This document shows positions 34,833 through 47,224 of a stretch of 64,000 bases of DNA, piece after piece. A program made the position numbers and the translations under genes. The first letter of the stretch is position 1; each line of letters begins with the position of its first letter. The notes below the pieces were generated by a model. That model was not told the origin of the DNA. It did no database searches and saw only the letters and a list, made by a program, of their open reading frames with translations. Source of the stretch: Elymus sibiricus (Eukaryota > Streptophyta > Magnoliopsida > Poales > Poaceae); contig CM077670.1 of assembly GCA_039707655.1 (NCBI GenBank), positions 145,866,001 to 145,930,000 of the forward strand, given 5' to 3'.

Positions 34833-37255
34833 ATGGCTGTGGGGACACCTACGTCCCCGGCCAACTTTTTGTGTTCGGCAGCATGATCTTCTGTGCCGAC
34901 TCAACAGGCCACCTGGCCACCGTTGAGAACTATGCTCCCAATCAGATCGTCACCTTCGGAGGTCTTGAGTACACCGCGGATTCCCGCGGTGAGCTTGTCT
35001 TATCGGGCTAGACCCCCGGCCAGATCCCGGATCTGGCAAACACCAGAGGTTCGACCTCAGACTGGATCTCCTCCGAAGACCACGAATCGTGCCCCCAACA
35101 CCGCCGGGGGCTATGGAGGAACTTCGCTCCCCCTCTTCGGATAACCCTGTCGCAGGACCAGACTCCGACGTGGATCAGAGTTCGGCCTGGGACACCAAAT
35201 CAGACTTATAACCAATCCCGGCGGTGGATCACGAATCCACCCTGCCTCCTTGTACTGCAGAGAACGCATCAGGCATGCTACTGCGGGTCGACCCAGCTTA
35301 TGGCCAGACCATGAACCCTGAGGAGCTGTCTCACCTTAATGAGATGCTTGACCGGATCCAAAGTTTGTCGATCTCGAACTCCTCGGTTTATGACAAGATC
35401 GGACTTAAAGCGATGATCGGGAAATTTACATCCCACCCACCCCCCATGTAGTCGCCACTATCGATGATTTAACCGATATGCTGGACTACGACGAGGCAAC
35501 CGACATGGATGAAGATGTCGGCAGGCCTACGGAAAACACCTTGCCACCTACTAACACCGGCAGGTGGAAAGCAACATCTACATACGATGTGTACATGGTC
35601 AACACTCCCAACACCCCTCCAAGGCGTAGGCGAAGACGCAGAAGGGGCACTAATGGGGAATCTAGCGGGAACAACCCTACCGCCGATACGGCGGCCAATG
35701 ATGCAGAAGACCAAGGGGAGAACCTTCGAGACACCCCAGAACGCCACGTCGACCCCGAAGGCACCCCCAGGGACTCGGATCCCGATGATCCTTTTGAAGG
35801 GGCCGATGACAAGTACATGCCGGAATCCGAGGAGGACGTAAGCCTTGGCACCGAGGAGTTCATAGTCCCCAAGGACCTGGTTGAGCAGGAACGCTTTCGG
35901 TGACGCCTAGTCGCCACCGCCCGAAGCATGAAGCGCAAGCAGCAGCAGCTGCAGGCTAACGAGGACGCGCTCAGCGACAAGTGGGTCGAAATACTATCGG
36001 CTGAGCAAGACTTCAAAGAACGGCGCCGCAGTGCACCCAAATCCTATCCACGCAGGCATTTGCTTCCTGAATTCGATGATGAACTAACCACCGAGGCACC
36101 TGACCGCCCCCCTCGAGGATGTGACAGGCCCACGCGGGAGGATTTCCACACTCAACCAGCTCCACGTCGTCATGGCAAGGACCCTGTGGACTATCTTGAC
36201 CCTCAGGATGTTCGACGTTGGATAGAGGCAAACCGGGCGCCACCCCGGTCCATTTACGGATCAAGAGGACGCGCTTCGGCCGGGCACGACGGCTATGACG
36301 CCTGGTTGGCGAGGAATGGCCGCGCCCGAAATCAAACTCATACAAGGTTCTCTCCCGAAGCCCGGTACGACACCGCTCAATTCCGAGGACCAGCTCACCC
36401 GATCTGTTTTACAGACAGGGTAATGGAACACCAGTTCCCCGATGGGTTTAAACCCATAAACATAGAATCTTATGATGGCACCACGAACGCAGCTGTATGG
36501 ATTGAAGACTTTCTTCTCCATATACACATGGCCAATGCAGATGACCTCCATGCCATCAAGTACTTGCCGCTCAAGCTAAAGGGGCCAGCAAGGCACTGGC
36601 TGAATAGCCTACCGCCCCACTCCATTGGAAGCTGGGAAGCTCTTGAAGACGCCTTCAGAGAAAACTTCCAAGGAACCTACGTCCGACCTCCGGATGCTGA
36701 TGACCTCAGTCGTGTTACTCAGCAGCCCAGCGAATCAGCTCGGAAATTCTAGAATCGGTTTCTTACTAAAAAGAACCAGATCATAGACTGCTCAGATGCT
36801 GAGGCCATCGCTGCATTTAAAAACAACAACCGAGATGAATGGCTCACCCGCCAGCTCGGTCAGGATAAACCGAGGACCATGGCAACCTCACCTCGCTCAT
36901 GACTCGCTTTTGCGCGGGAGTGGATAGTTGGCTGGCCCGCAGCACTCACAATGGAGAGGCGAGGACCTCGGAGACTCGCAATGCCAACGGGAAGCCTAAG
37001 CGCAACAAAAATAAGCGCAGACATAGAAACGGTGGAAGCGACAGAGAAGACGCAATAGTCAATGCAGGCTTCACCGGACCTCGATCCGGACAGAAAAGAA
37101 AGCCCTGCAAAGGGAACAGGGATGGACCGAGCCAGCTCGACAAGATTCGGGATCGACCGTGCCAAATTCATGGCACTCAAGAGAAACCAGCAACCCACAC
37201 CAACAGGAATTGCTGGGTCTTTAAGCAGGCCGGCAAGATAGCAACAGAGGGTTAA
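34833..37255 (+). pseudogene. E gag, decayed
   Basis: The likely start is the ATG at 34833 (MAVGTPTSP), with a TGA by 34884; this start is uncertain. From 35478 one frame carries an acidic/basic linker with an eight-Arg run (35625-35650) and, from 35928, the capsid region (HQFPDGFKPINIESYDGTTN, LPLKLKGPARHWLNSLP, FRENFQGTY). A zinc-knuckle-like C-X2-H-X8-H-X4-C is at 37160-37213. Breaks seen: frameshift between 35451 and 35478, TGA at 35901-35903 (probably from CGA), TAG at 36750-36752 (probably from TGG), frameshift near 36886, and TAA at 37253-37255. Confidence 0.8.
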
Positions 37256-38131
37256 CATAAAACCCAAAATCGCAGTGAGGATGAGGATGAACCTCGGCGG
37301 CCAAACAATGGAGGCCAGAAAAAGTTTCCTAATGAGGTAACGGAGGTAAACATGATTTACGTTACCCACATCCCCAAAAGGGAGAGGAAACGCGTACTTC
37401 GGGACATCTACGCGTTAGAGCCTGTGGCCCCGAAGTACAATCCGTGGTCGGCTAACCCGATCACATTCGACAAACACGACCATCCGACAAGCATCAGCCA
37501 TGGCGGATTAGCCGCCCTCGTCCTGGACCCGATCGTCGACGGTTTTCATCTAACGCCCGTCCTTATGGACGGAGGAAGCAGCCTCAACTTGATCTATGAG
37601 GACACAGTAAGGAAGATGGGGATTGACTCATCTCAGATTAAGCCTAGCAGCACTACCTTTAAAGGTGTAATACTAGGGGTCGAGGCTTGCTGCACAGGAA
37701 TCGTGTCCCTGGAGGTAGTATTCGGATCACCCGAGAACTTCAGGAGCGAAGAGTTAATCTTCGACATCGTACCTCTCCGCAGCGGGTACCATGCGCTCCT
37801 AGGGCGCACCGTTTTCACTTGCTTCAATGCAGTCCTGCATTACGCTTACCTCAAGCTGAAGATGTCGGGACCTAACGGCGTTATTACAGTACATGGAAAC
37901 ACCGAACACTCTCTCCGGACGGAGGAGCAGACCGCGGCTTTCGCAGCCGAGGCACAGGCATCCGAGGAGGCCGCCTGCGGCGATAAAGGCACCTCAAGCT
38001 CTTCAAAGCATACGCGGGCTGCCCTAGTTGACCTCGGACAAGTACCCCCCACCCTAAATAGGGGTACGGGCTCCTCGCGCGCTTCCCTTGGAAGGGACAC
38101 TACGTCCCCAGGGTGCACAACTTCGCACTAA
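37256..38131 (+). pseudogene. E aspartic protease region
   Basis: Continues in the frame of the end of gag after the TAA at 37253. It contains YNPWSANPITFDKHDHP, the active-site motif MDGGSSLNLIYE (about 37566-37600) and a GYHALLGRTVFTCFNAVLHY flap/C-terminal block. These are typical of Tat-lineage proteases, with DGG in place of DTG/DSG. The frame ends at 38131 after a low-complexity Ala/Glu tail. RT is expected next but is not seen. Confidence 0.8.
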
Positions 38132-38809
38132 AAATTCCCTGGGTCGCCGGGGAGCCAAGACCATGGAAACGTCGGGTCGGCTAGACCGAGCAGCGACGAA
38201 ACCTCGGGCTCGCATATCGGCAGAGTTATGTCAAAGAGTTAGCCAATATTAGCATGCCCATGTGGCTTTAACCACACAACTAATAGTTGCAGACCTCTTT
38301 GAAGGGATCGACCAATGGACGCATCAAGCGCATGCTTGGCCGAAGCTGCACGTTACCAATACCAACCCCCGCTATCAACGAGGACGAGCTGGTCAACAGC
38401 ACGGAGATGTAGACGTGCGGCAGGAAGCGGCCCGGGCTCATAGACCCGATGACACGATCCGTCCTGTTTTCATTTAGTTTCTCCCTCATTATCTTTACAC
38501 GCATGGTATCTTGCATAGTTCCTTTCCTCAAATGAGAGGCATGTAAAGCTTGGCTACTTGAAATACAGAAATCGTACCCATAAAGGTCTTCAAACGCATT
38601 TTCTTACAAGCACTGCCCACATCTTTAAGATACAATTACTAAAGGGTTTAGATTTTACACCCTCAAACAAAAGTCCGAAGTACTCGGCGTCTTGGATGTT
38701 GCGCTATATGCATCAGTTTCGAATCTAGATTTTGGTCAATAGTTCGGTTGCCCGGCTCCTATGTGTACCCCTTACGTTCCCGACAAATTCAGCTAAGGGT
38801 GTAATAGGA
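38132..38809 (+). other. E post-protease sequence, no gene seen
   Basis: 678 bp with stops in all frames and no RT, RNase H or integrase motif, becoming AT-rich after 38450. It may be the 3' non-coding region brought next to protease by a pol deletion. TAGGA (38805-38809) is the predicted duplication of F. Confidence 0.5.
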
Positions 38810-39698
38810 TGTCGGCCCAGTGGGAACCAAGGTACCACGGCCCGCTGCCTCTGGCCCGGAGGACAACGCTTGGGCCGGCCCATGAGAGTGGCCCTGCCTC
38901 GACCGCTCCGGAGGAAGCCGCCTCGCGAGGGGCGAGCCTCGCGAGGCCCCTCGCCGCCAGGCCAGGCCCTGAAGAGGCCGCGAAGCACCCGGTTGCCACG
39001 CGAGGCTCCCCTCGCGAGGCCTTCTCATGAAGCAGATCGTACGGCGCCAGCCATGGGGCTCCACGCTCCGCACATGGGTGACATCCCGCTGTCATGATAA
39101 GGACAGCGGGGCGTGACCAAGCACAACTTCCATTTTGGTGATAAGGGAGCAGTGGCATCTGCCTCCCCCAAAGCAAGTCCCAAAGTGTTTCCTCTTCGGT
39201 GAAAGAAGATCAGGACGGATCAGTGCGCCAGGACGGAGGTCATCGCCATGCCCACCAGCACGTCACGAAGACTACTTTATCAGACGGAGACCACCTTTAG
39301 TCAGGATAGACCTGCGCGCCTGTTCCCCTTTGAATTGCCGCCCTGTGGCCACCCTTTCCCGTTGATATTTTCGGGGAAGTGGACCAAGGCACTACAAAAG
39401 GGGCAGGGCCACTTCCATGTAAGGGGATCGACCCATTCTCCCCCACACCTCGTGTACCTCGAGCCACAAGCTCTCCATTACAGAGCAATCCAATGTAGGC
39501 AGGAGTAGGGTATTACATCACACGGTGGCCCAAACCTGGGTAGCCCGCGCATCCCCTTCGTGTCTGGTGAGAGCCAGTGAGCCCTTCGTGATTCCGCCGT
39601 AGTTGCCGTCGTGTTGTAGGTCGCCAAGCAAAGTCCCCCAGAGTTCGAATCCTAAGTTCTTGGAGAAGTTTCTTGGATGCAGATCCTAGACTCTGACA
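38810..39698 (+). repeat. 5' LTR of F
   Basis: 889 bp, TGTCGGCCCAG to GACTCTGACA. It contains a run of CCTCGCGAGG palindromes (about 38925-39025) also found in T1. The TATA position relative to T1 holds only CTACAAAAGG (39391-39400), a degenerate box. The CCCAAACCTGGGTA block near 39530 corresponds to the shared R-region block. Confidence 0.85.
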
Positions 39699-39699
39699 T

Positions 39700-39711
39700 T
39701 TGGCGCGCCAG
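39700..39711 (+). other. Primer binding site of F
   Basis: TGGCGCGCCAGG one base after the LTR, identical to T1 and H. Confidence 0.7.
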
Positions 39712-39761
39712 GTAGGAGGACTTGCCATCTTCGCGCCTTCAACCTCGACGTCAGCATCGAC

Positions 39762-41193
39762 ATGGATGACGCCGCCGCTCGCCAGGAACACGCTGCGCGC
39801 CGAGCCGCCGCCAAGGTCCGGGCTCCCGCCGCCCGTGGTGCCCCTGGACGGTGCCCTCGCGCCGCCACCGAGCCTGTTGGGGAGCGGGTTGCCTCCTCCG
39901 CCCACCCGTCGGTGAACGAGTAGGCACATGGACGCTCCGCCACCACCTCCTCGCTTGCGCGTCGCGACCCTCCCGCTCCGCACGCCGCGCTGCTCATGGC
40001 GCAGGAGCTGCTGCGCTACCATCCCATCGAGGACGGCTGCGACGCCTGGCTCGGGCGCATCACCGAGCTCGTCAACGCCGCGCGCGATGGCAAGGCACCC
40101 TCTCAGGCTGGGCGCGACGCGCCTCCTGCTCCTCCTCCGGACCGCGACATGGCCGAGCGCCGCCCCACAGCGCACACCCCGGAGCCGTCCCACGGCTCGC
40201 TCGCACCGGACGGCGGCGGCGATAGCTGCCAGATCACCCACCGCACGCCCCCAGACGCGTGTGTGGCCCTCGACAAGGCGCGCAACCGCCAGGACTGCGT
40301 CCTCCATGATGTCACCATGGTGGGGCGCCAGAACCGCGCGGCCCTCGACGGTGGCGCCATCACCAACGGGGGCTACCTAGCCCTCGCCCCCGAGCTACGT
40401 CGTGTGGTGTGGCCCGACAAGTTCAAGCCAGAGCTCCCTCAGCGCTACGACGGCAGCGCTAACCCCACGGAGTTCCTTCTACTCTACACCATCATCATCC
40501 AGGCCACGAGGGGGGACGACCGGGTCATGGCGAACTGGTTCCCCATGGCCCTCTAGGACGCTGCGCGCTCATGGCTCATGAACCTCCCCGAGGCGTCCAT
40601 CTCTTCGTGGGAGGACCTGTGCAAGCAGTTTGTCGCCAACTTCAAGGGCACGAGCGACCATTCCCTCACGCTCAATGACCCGCGGAATGTGCGCCAGCAC
40701 CCTAGTGAGCCCCTTCGCAAGTTCATCCAGTGCTTCAGCCAGGTGTGCCACAAGATCCCGAAGGCCTCCGACGCCGCGATCGTCTCCGCCTTCACCAATG
40801 GCGTCACGGACGTGAAGATGCGCGAGAAGCTCTCTGTTAGGGACGAGCTTGACACCACAGTAGAGTTGTTTGTCCTCGCCGACCGTTGCACCAAGGACGA
40901 GGAGGGACGCCTCTTCCTCCACAATGACGTCGACGCTGAGCCTGACGCGGCAAAACCCAAGGGTAAGGACACCAAGCGTAAGGGCCCTGCCGTGCTCGCG
41001 GCGGAGCCGGACTACAAGCGCGGCCGCGACCATGGCGAGGCTAAGAAGTACGACTGTCCTTTCTGCGCCTACCACAACATGAACTCCCACAACACAGAGG
41101 ACTGCCACGAGCTCAAGCTGCTTCGCGAGGGCTGCACCGAGCGCCGCGGCAGCCGCAAGAAGCACGGCAAGGGCCGCGGCGGCGGTAGTGGAC
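39762..41193 (+). pseudogene. F gag, truncated by G
   Basis: The ATG at 39762 opens MDDAAARQEHAARR. One frame runs to 41193 with the capsid motifs QELLRYHP, PQRYDGSANPTEFL, NWFPMAL, SWLMNLPEASISSWEDL and a C-X2-H-X4-H-X4-C knuckle (41063-41105). Two TAG codons interrupt it, at 39921-39923 and 40554-40556. The latter stands where T1 has Lys. Protease, RT and integrase should continue after G, right of the window. Confidence 0.87.
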
Positions 41194-42604
41194 TGATACA
41201 TCTCCGTCGTATCTACTTTTCCAAACACTTTTGCTCTTGTTTTGGACTCTAATTTGCATGATTTGGATGAAACTAACCCGGACCGATGCTGTTTTCAGCA
41301 GAACTACCATTGTGTTGTTTTTTGTGCAGAAATAAAAGTTCTTTGAATTGGACAAAAAATTTTGGAGATTTTTTATGGAATATAAAAAAAATATTGGAGC
41401 CAAGACCTACTGAGGGGGGCCACCTGCTGCCCACGAGGCACCAGGGCGCGCCACCCCCCCTGGCACGCCCTGGTGGCTTGTGGGGCCCACGTGGCTCCGC
41501 TGACCCTAATCTCAGGCCAATAAATTCACAATTCTAGAGAAAAAATAGGAGAGGAAGTTTTATTGTGTTTCATGATATGGAGCCGCCGCCACCTCCTGTT
41601 CTTCATCGGGAGGCCAGATTTGGAGTCCGTTCAGGGCTCCGGAGAGGGGGATCTTCCGGCATCCTCATCATCCACCATCCTTCATCACCAATTTCATGAT
41701 GCTCACCGCCGGGAGTGAGTAATTCCTTCGTAGGCTTGCTGGACGGTGATGATTTGGATGATATTTATCATGTAATCGAGTTATTTTTGTTAAGGCTTGA
41801 TCCCTAGTATCCACTATGTTCTGAGATTGATGTTGCTATGACTTTGCTATGCTTAATGCTTGTCACTAGGGCCCGAGTGCCATGATTTCAGATCTGAACC
41901 CTTTATGTTTTCATGAATATACTTGTGTTCTTGATCCGATCTTGCAAGTTATATGCACGTGCTACGTGTTATGATCCGCACACCCCAAGGTGACAATAAT
42001 TGGGATTCTTTCCGGTGATTGTCGTAGTTTGAGGAGTTCTTGTATTCACTATGTGTTAATGCTTTATTTCGGTTCTCTATTAAAAGGAGGCCTTAATATC
42101 CCTTAGTTTCCTCATGGACCCCGCTGCCATGGGAGGGTAGGACAAAAGATGTCATGCAAGTTCTTATCGCAAGCACGTATGACTATATACGGAATACATG
42201 CCTACATTACATTGATGAATTGGAGCTAGTTCTGTGTCGCCCTAGGTTATGAATGTTACATGATGAATGTTGTCCAACATAATCACCGATCCAATGCCTA
42301 CGAGTTTTTCACATATTGTTCTTGCTAAGTTACTATTGTTGCTACTGCTATCACCATTGCTACTACTATTGTTGCTACCGTTACTGTTACCGTTATTCTT
42401 ATTGCTACTGCTATCAAACTATCATACTACTGTTCTATTGATCACTCTGCTGCAGATATTTAGTCTCCAGGTGTGGTTGAATTGACAAATCAACTGCTAA
42501 TACTTGCAAATATTCTTTGGCTCCCCTTGTGTCGAATCAATAAATTTGGGTTGAATACTCTACCCTCGAAAACTGTTGCGATCCCCTATACTTGTGGGTT
42601 ATCA
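41194..42604 (+). repeat. 5' LTR of G
   Basis: 1411 bp, TGATACATC to GGGTTATCA. The first ~370 bp diverge most from the 3' LTR. A GC hairpin (41441-41473) lies in this part. A CTACTG/TTGTTG-rich run (42318-42420) lies near the end. The TATA-like CCTATAAATT of the 3' LTR (63276-63285) is CCAATAAATT here. Confidence 0.9.
42318..42420 (+). repeat. Imperfect trinucleotide run in G LTR
   Basis: A run of CTA, CTG, TTG and TTA triplets (TTGCTACTGCTATC type). It is a low-complexity tract in the U5 end and has no coding value. Confidence 0.7.
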
Positions 42605-42676
42605 AGACCTTTTTCTGGTGCCGGAGAGCATAGCTTTATTTGTTGAGTCACTTGTGATTTATATCTGTTGATCACT

Positions 42677-45422
42677 ATGAAGAATCTGAAAGACGCTAAG
42701 ACCAAGATCGTTCCCTCTAAGACGAGGGGAGGTAAGGAAATGCCATCTAGCTCAGCACTCGATTCAGCTTCTGTTTTGAGTAAACTTGCAACACCACCAC
42801 TTGCTATTAATTCTGATATGTCACAAGTTATTGATGATACCACTTCTACTATGAGTGATACTTATGATGATGCTAGTACTATGCTCGATAATGCTGTGCC
42901 ACTTGGTGAATTTCTTAGTGAACAACTTGCTAAAGCTAAAGAAATTGAAAATGTTGAAACTCTTGAGAATTATGATTCACCTATTATGTCTAGCTCTCCT
43001 ACTAGAGTTGAAACACCTGATAAATATTGCTTTGATAGGGAGACGGCTAGAGCCATTCTTGCTTGTAATGATAGAAATGAAGTTATAAAATTGCTTGCTG
43101 AAATGAAAGAAAAATCTATGAGGGAGAGAATGAAATATGATCCTAAGTTTGCTACCTCTCCCATATTTGTTACTGATAAGGATTATGAATTCTCTATGAA
43201 TCCTGAGTTGATTACTATGGTTGAATCTGATTCTTTTCATGGTTATGAAACTGAAACTGTTGTGGCACATCTTACTAAATTAAATGATATAGCCACCCTA
43301 TTTGCTCATGAGGAAAAAATTCGCTAGTACTATATTCTTAAGTTATTTCCTTTCTCATTAAACGGTGATGCTAAGGAATGGTATAATACTCTTGCTCCTG
43401 GATGTGTGCGTAGTCCCCAGGATATGATTTATTACTTCTCTAAAAAATATTTTCCTGCTCTTAAGAAACAAGCTGCTTTACAGGAAATATTTAACTTTGT
43501 GCAAATTAAAGAAGAGAATCTCCCTCAAGCTTGGGGGACGCTTCTCCAATTACTTAATGCTTTGCCTGATCATCCTATTAAGAAAAATGAAATACTTGAT
43601 ATCTTCTATAATGGACTAACCGATGCTTCTAGGGACTACCTAGATAGTTGTGCGAGTTGTGTTTTCAGGGAATGGACTATTGAAAAACCTGAGGAATTAT
43701 TGAATAATATATTGAAGAATGATAATGATAGGACACTTCCTGAACCACCGCCTAAACCCACTCCGAAGAAGAGGGGTATTTTATTTCTCAGTCCTAAAGA
43801 TATGAAAGAAGCAAAGAAATGTATGAAGGAAAACGGTATTAAAGTTGAAGATGTTAAGAATTTGCCACCTATTGAAGAAATACATGGTCTTGACACACCG
43901 CCACAGGTAGTAGAGGTAAATTCTCTTATAAAGTTTGATGAAAGTTATATTCCTTATAACAAACCTCCTAGTCAATCCTTGTACGAATTTGACAATTATA
44001 TTATTAAGCAAGATCAATTCAATGCAAATGTTATGAAACAATTGAAACGAAATGCCTACATGATTGATTGCTTGAGTGATTTGTTACTTAGAATTGCAAA
44101 TGATGTTAAAGGTGTAAGTAAACATGCATCTATGGTTCAAACCCAATTAGAACTTGTTGCTAAACTCAAGGTGAATTGCTCAATGAAATGAATAACAATA
44201 TGAATGATCATGATGTTAGAGTAATGACTAGAGGAGGTAGAATGACTCAGGAGCCACTTTATCCTGAAGGTCACCCTAAAAGAATTGAACAAGACTCTCA
44301 AAGAATTAATGTTGATGCACCTAGTCCATCTAAAAAGAAAAGGAAAAAGAAAAATGATAGGACTTTGCATACTTCTAGTGAACCTGAGGTAGAAAAACCC
44401 TTGGAGGATAGTAATGATGTTTCTATTTCTGATGCGAAACACAATCTGGTAATGAACATTCACCTGATGATGATGATAATAATGATGCCCATGTGGATGC
44501 CCAACCAGATAATGATAAAGAACCAGATAATGATGTTGAAATAGAACCTGCTGTTGATCTTGATAACCCACCTCCTAAAAATAAACGTTATGATAAAAGA
44601 GACTTTGTTGCTAGAAAACATGGTAAAGAAAGAGAACCATGGGTTCAGAAACCCATGCCCTTTCCTCCTAAACCATCTAAGAGAAAAGATGAGGAAGAAT
44701 TTGAACGCTTTGCTGAAATGCTTAGGCCAGTCTTTTTGCGTACTCGTTTGACTGATATTTTAAAGATGGCCCCTTATGCTAAATATATGAAAGACATTGT
44801 CACAAATAAAAGAAAGATACCTGAAGCTGAGATTTCCACCATGCTTGCAAATTATTCTTTTAAGGATGGAGTACCTAAGAAACTAGGAGATCCGGGAATA
44901 CCAACTATACCATGCTCCATTAAAAGAAACAATGTCAAAACTGCTTTGTGTGATTTAGGAGCCGGTGTTAGTGTTATGCCTTTCTCTTTATATAAAAGAC
45001 TTGATTTGAATAAACTCACTCCCACTGAAATATCATTGCAAATGGTTGACAAATCAACTGTCATACCAATCGGTGTTTGTGAGGATGTGCCTGTTGTAGT
45101 TGCAAATGTTACTATTCTAACAGACTTTGTTATACTTGATATGCCCGAGGACGACAATATGTCGATTATCCTTGGTAGACCCTTTTTGAATACTGCAGGG
45201 GCTGTTATTGATTGCAACAAAAGCAAGGTCACTTTTCATATCAATGGTAATGAACATACGGTGCACTTTCCGAAAAAACAATTTCAAGTAAATGGTATTC
45301 ATGTTATTGAAAAGACTCCGACAATTACTATTGGAAGTTTTCAACTCCCTCTTCCTACTGTTAAAAAGAAATATGAAACTCTTATTATTGGGGAGATGCA
45401 TATCCCCGTTGAGGTAACCTAG
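42677..45422 (+). pseudogene. G gag-protease (Athila lineage), decayed
   Basis: Gag starts at the ATG 42677 (MKNLKDAKTKIVPSK). The capsid region reads LFPFSLNGDAKEWY, IYYFSKKYFPALKK and LPQAWGTLLQLLNALP. Gag continues through a Lys-rich stretch to RKHGKEREPWVQKP. The Athila protease follows, with CDLGAGVSVMPFSLYKRL and IILGRPFLNTAGAVIDCNKS. Damage: TAG at 43325-43327, a frameshift near 44170 and another near 44455. The frame ends PVEVT at 45422 and no RT follows. The AT-rich codon use contrasts with the GC-rich Tat elements around it. Confidence 0.85.
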
Positions 45423-46201
45423 TGTTATACGAAAATTCTTCGGTTTCATGTCACTCGGAAATGGTTTGTTAATAAGACTTGATCAACCTTATTAATGGAT
45501 TCTTTTTGAGAGGCATGTGGTCGATGAATTTAGTAAGCACAACCTTCTATACCCACCTTTTGTTTTCTGATATTTTTAGTTAAATGCAATAAAATTCCAT
45601 GATTACCCTGTTTCCTGAATTATCCATGCAATAAAAATGCCCAAAAATAAAAGTGCTCAGAATTCAATAAAATTTTGATATGAATTTTTATAGAATATTT
45701 AAGAATTTTTGGCACTGGAATCATACTAGGGGGGTACCCCAGGTGCCCACGAGGCACCAGGGCGCGCCACCCCCTGGCACGCCCTGGTGGCTTGTGGGCA
45801 CCACAGGGACCCCCTCACTTATTCCCTCAGCTCACTTCGTCTCTTACCTCTAGCAAAAATTCTTGGTAGCTCTCTCTCTCGTGTTCTTGCTCCCAAACTT
45901 GAGATTTTCGATCTCTTTGCTCGGAGCTCCATTTCCGAACCTGTTTTGGGAGATTGCTCCTTAGTATGTGACTCCTTCATTGCTCCAATTAGGTTTTGTT
46001 TTAGTCGATTATATTTTTCATAATTAGGTACTCTTGGTGCTACTGAAAATGAGCTTGCATGTTGAATTCTTTGAGTTCCAAGTAGTTTGAATGCTTGATG
46101 TAGCCTCTAGACATCCATATGAGTAGTTGCTATCAATCTTGTGAAGTTTTATTGATATCATTTTGTGGCCCAAAAATTTTCAGAAAATTGTTCTTAGGAA
46201 A
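45423..46201 (+). other. G leader before accessory gene, with LTR-like block
   Basis: 779 non-coding bp. About 45636-45800 resembles the G LTR at about 41330-41490, and 45744-45798 is almost identical to it, including the GC hairpin (45757-45787). A pyrimidine-rich leader follows. No TATA box was seen. Confidence 0.6.
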
Positions 46202-47224
46202 ATGAATATCTTCCGGAGGAGTTCTTCGAGGAGGAGGTCCACCGAGGCATCATCTAGCAAAGAACCCACACGTCAATCTTACATTGAACCAAGGGCAAGT
46301 TCGGTGCGAGGTGCCGAAGCAAAATCATGTAGATGGCCGTGCAACGAGTTCATGCTAGGTGCAGACGTCAAGGAAGAATTTGACCAATATATTCACAACA
46401 CCGAGCTCTCCACCTTCATCGCCGATAAGCCACCACAGTATTACTACCTCACTCATTCATTCACTCAAAACTTTGAATATCATCCACGCACTTCTAGAGT
46501 TTTATTTCACCTCTATGACAAATCCTATAGTATGTCTCTAGAAGAATTCTGTGATGCATGCAAAATTCCATATTGGGGTTCGTTAGATGAACCACAAAAA
46601 TCTGATTATGAGCCATTTCTTAATAGCCTTTGCAACGGTGAGGATAGGGGAGTTGCGCAGGCCAGAATAGTTAGCATCCACTTTCCTGCTATTCGGTATT
46701 TTGCACTCTTTAATGGTAAATGCATCGTTGGTAAACAAGACTGTAGTGCGCTTTGCACCCATGATCTGAGTCTTATTCATACAGCTTTGACTGGCAGCAA
46801 GTATTATAATCTTGGGGCTATTGTTGCACGTAGGCTGCAGCGTAACGTGGGTAATGGAGATTTGTATGGAGGAATTTATGCATCCCGCGTAGCTGCAAAG
46901 TTAGGGGTCTCGCCCAATTCCAATGATCCCCTCTTACCTGATAAATATTTAAATTTCAAAACAATGTGAGAACAGAAGTTTTTGAAATGCGCCGCACACG
47001 GATATGAATATAACTTAGTTTATAATAAATATCGATCTGTGTATGTTGCTTTGCCTGCTCCTGCCGTCTTTGATTTTCAGAACAAACAGAGATATTATCT
47101 ATTGGAGACCGAGGTGCACGAGTACAAGGCGGTGGTTGAGGCTGCCCGTCTGACTGAGGAGGCAGCTCAGAACGCCTCTACGAGCTACCACTTTGATTAT
47201 TACCGAGACCAGGGATGGCGATGA
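46202..47224 (+). pseudogene. G accessory gene, ATHILA ORF1-like
   Basis: The ATG at 46202 opens MNIFRRSSSRRRSTEASS, then a folded region with KPPQYYYLTHSFTQNFEY, VLFHLYDKSYSMSLEEFCDA and YNLGAIVARRLQRN. This resembles the ATHILA ORF-1 family (Pfam PF03078, recalled). The frame reads 255 codons to a TGA at 46967-46969 and then continues open for 85 more codons (KCAAHGYEYNLVYNKYRSVY) to the stop at 47224, so the TGA looks like a single nonsense change. Its place after protease is where RT would be in a complete element. The function of this family is not established; an env-like or RNA/particle role is only a guess. Confidence 0.7.

Larger units (their letters stand above)
34295..38809 (+). 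mobile_element. E: Tat-type Gypsy element, 5' part
   Basis: 5' LTR (34295-34759), primer binding site, gag and protease in plus orientation, followed by 678 bp without coding signal before F starts at 38810. It is inserted in D's integrase; GACGG (34290-34294) is the predicted duplication. No RT motif is found after protease, so either pol was deleted or a non-autonomous version is present. The rest lies right of the window. Confidence 0.85.
38810..41193 (+). mobile_element. F: Tat-lineage Gypsy element, 5' end (T1 family)
   Basis: 5' LTR (38810-39698), primer binding site and gag up to the zinc knuckle, where Athila element G interrupts it at 41194. Gag and LTR match T1 (same ATG spacing of 64 bp, same knuckle spacing). 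TGGAC (41189-41193) is the predicted duplication made by G. Confidence 0.87.

Noticed and set aside
39391..39400. CTACAAAAGG as a TATA box of the F LTR.
   Set aside because: It is at the position expected from T1, but the match is too poor to list as a separate promoter.
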